Below are positions 5,001 to 6,169 of a DNA stretch of 6,169 nucleotides, in pieces (position 1 is the stretch's first letter; each line of letters starts with the position of its first letter). The DNA lies in assembly GCA_016177305.1 (NCBI GenBank), contig JACOVK010000004.1:1-6169 (forward strand). The letters run 5' to 3'. A model generated the notes under the pieces. That model was not told the origin of the DNA. It ran no database searches and saw only the letters and a program-made list of their open reading frames with translations. The stretch is from Parcubacteria group bacterium (GTDB lineage: Bacteria; Patescibacteriota; Patescibacteriia; UBA2169). Position numbers and translations under genes: made by a program.

Positions 5001-6169
5001 CACTCAATGTTCCCCAAGGTGACGGCATTGCCGAAAAACTCCATGGCCTCCCCGACCGCGTCGTCCGTTACCGAGAGCGTGCTGCGCTCCGCGAGCACGG
5101 TGCTGCCGGAAAGCTCGGACGTCGGGGTAACGCTCACCTTGAACTGCACCTCAATAGGCAGCTCCAGGGCCGGCACGCGCGATGCTTTCCAGGTGACGTT
5201 GCGCGTTCCCGCGTCAAAGCTGATCTCCCCGACCGCGAGGCTTGAATCGTTCTTCCAGGAAACGTAGCTCGGCAAGCGGGTGGAAAGAGAGAGGTCCCGC
5301 AAGCCGGACGTCGTGGGGCCAACAGTCCAAAGGACCGCATACGTGGTTTCCTGCCCTGCCTGCGGCGGATTCGGGCCGGTACCCACCACCGCGCCTTCCG
5401 GGCTGCGGTAGCGCCCGGAAACCTCAAACGCCACGTCCGCCAGGATGTTCACGATATTCTCCTCGCTGGTAACGCTCACCTCCTGGTCTCCGAGCCGGGC
5501 CTTGACCTCAAGGCCGGCCACCAGCCGGGGAACGCCCGCGAATCCGCGCGGCGGCCGTTCGCTCGTAGCAAGGCTCAAGGCGAGGGAAACACTCGCATCC
5601 GGCCGCACCGAATCAAGCGCCGGGGTGGTGGTTGAATCCCAAAACACGTTGCCGGATTCGTAGAACCCCCCGGACGCGGCCGAAAGCGAGCTTGAATCCC
5701 ACAGGCTCTCGTTCGGCAGCTGCAAGCGCACCACCACGCCCCGCATCACGTAGGTGCCGGTATTCTTGACCGTAACCGAGTAGTCAAGGCGCTCGTCCCA
5801 CTGCAGCTTTTTCCCCAAGCTCGGTACTGCGCTCACCGAAACCGCGATTGAAGCGTTCTGCACGCTGATTTCTTTTTGCGCGGACACGAGCTCCTCATCG
5901 GAATTTTCCCGGACAAGTTTCGCGCCTACCGAGAGCTTCTCCCCGGCAGAGGCGCCGAGGGCCGCGTTGATTGAAACCTCGTACCCCCCGCCTGCCTTCG
6001 CGAGCGCGGAAATCGGCCACCGAAGCACCCCTTCTTCCGCGGGCTCGGGGGCAGCGCTTGAAACCGAAAACGCGGCAGGCAGCGAGAGTTCCAAAAACAC
6101 GGCATCCTGGTTTTCGCCCGCAAGCGTTTCCCCGGAAGCGCGCACCGAAAGCAAAACTTCGGAGCCCGC
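5000..6169 (-). CDS. Exported DUF11-like beta-repeat protein, C-terminal part (cut by window edge)
   Basis: The frame is open to the window end; the last 389 residues are visible and the N-terminus lies outside. The sequence is rich in Ser, Val, Ala and Thr, has no cysteine and has alternating beta-strand patterns. At least two, probably three, Ig-like/DUF11-like domains can be outlined. They span about residues 1-105, 108-245 (core LDYSVTVKNTGTYVMRGV, then LQLP) and 246-389 (core TTYAVLWTVGPTTSGLRDL, then TRLPSYVSW). This pattern of a strand, N-x-G turn, strand and LP is typical of conserved-repeat domains in cell-surface proteins. No membrane segment occurs in the visible part, so any anchor must be N-terminal. 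The protein is probably extracellular; a ligand cannot be inferred. Its TGA overlaps the tgt ATG by one base, so the two are co-transcribed although their roles seem unrelated. Confidence 0.75.
   Translation of the reverse strand, partial: AGSEVLLSVRASGETLAGENQDAVFLELSLPAAFSVSSAAPEPAEEGVLRWPISALAKAGGGYEVSINAALGASAGEKLSVGAKLVRENSDEELVSAQKEISVQNASIAVSVSAVPSLGKKLQWDERLDYSVTVKNTGTYVMRGVVVRLQLPNESLWDSSSLSAASGGFYESGNVFWDSTTTPALDSVRPDASVSLALSLATSERPPRGFAGVPRLVAGLEVKARLGDQEVSVTSEENIVNILADVAFEVSGRYRSPEGAVVGTGPNPPQAGQETTYAVLWTVGPTTSGLRDLSLSTRLPSYVSWKNDSSLAVGEISFDAGTRNVTWKASRVPALELPIEVQFKVSVTPTSELSGSTVLAERSTLSVTDDAVGEAMEFFGNAVTLGNIE

Noticed and set aside
1..6169. CRISPR array, tRNA gene, insertion-sequence transposase, toxin-antitoxin or phage genes
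   Set aside because: No regularly spaced repeats, no tRNA T-arm with cloverleaf, no transposase-like frame and no paired small toxin genes were seen.

Overview
The window looks like chromosomal DNA of an uncultivated bacterium, most plausibly a Patescibacteria/CPR lineage such as Parcubacteria. That placement is an inference. It rests on a short single-chain alpha2-type glycyl-tRNA synthetase, an exported DUF11-like beta-repeat protein next to tgt, tight gene packing, and start codons that almost all lack Shine-Dalgarno sequences. TGA is used as a stop (end of glyQS and of the 5000-6169 gene), which argues against genetic code 25. All protein genes are on the minus strand.

Right part (3867-6169): the C-terminal 389 residues of an exported beta-domain protein overlap by one base (TGATG) the start of tgt, the queuosine tRNA-guanine transglycosylase. 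This tgt has two peculiarities. It carries two dispersed-repeat-like sequences in frame, and all four residues that bind the structural zinc in bacterial Tgt are replaced.

Middle (3117-3864): about 730 bp without any credible protein gene, but far from empty. A good promoter (TTGACA, 17 bp, TGc-AAGAAT) reads rightward on the plus strand. A very strong intrinsic terminator with a C(UUCG)G loop ends at 3864. Almost all DNA between them folds into local hairpins, including a 14-bp perfect stem, an 83-nt long-arm hairpin and a three-way junction. This is best read as a roughly 710-nt structured non-coding RNA on the strand opposite to all the genes. I could not match it to RNase P RNA, tmRNA, SRP RNA or another large RNA family. 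It is the most novel item in the window.

Left part (1-3089): glyQS starts from a promoter that overlaps the ncRNA promoter back to back. It is followed in the same direction by a membrane-anchored protein with a degenerate M23/LytM-like domain (1-nt gap), an AAG/MPG-family 3-methyladenine DNA glycosylase (26-nt gap), and the N-terminal part of an M16 zinc peptidase (40-nt gap, cut by the window edge). The spacing suggests one operon joining tRNA charging, an envelope factor, base-excision repair and proteolysis, with no obvious shared pathway.
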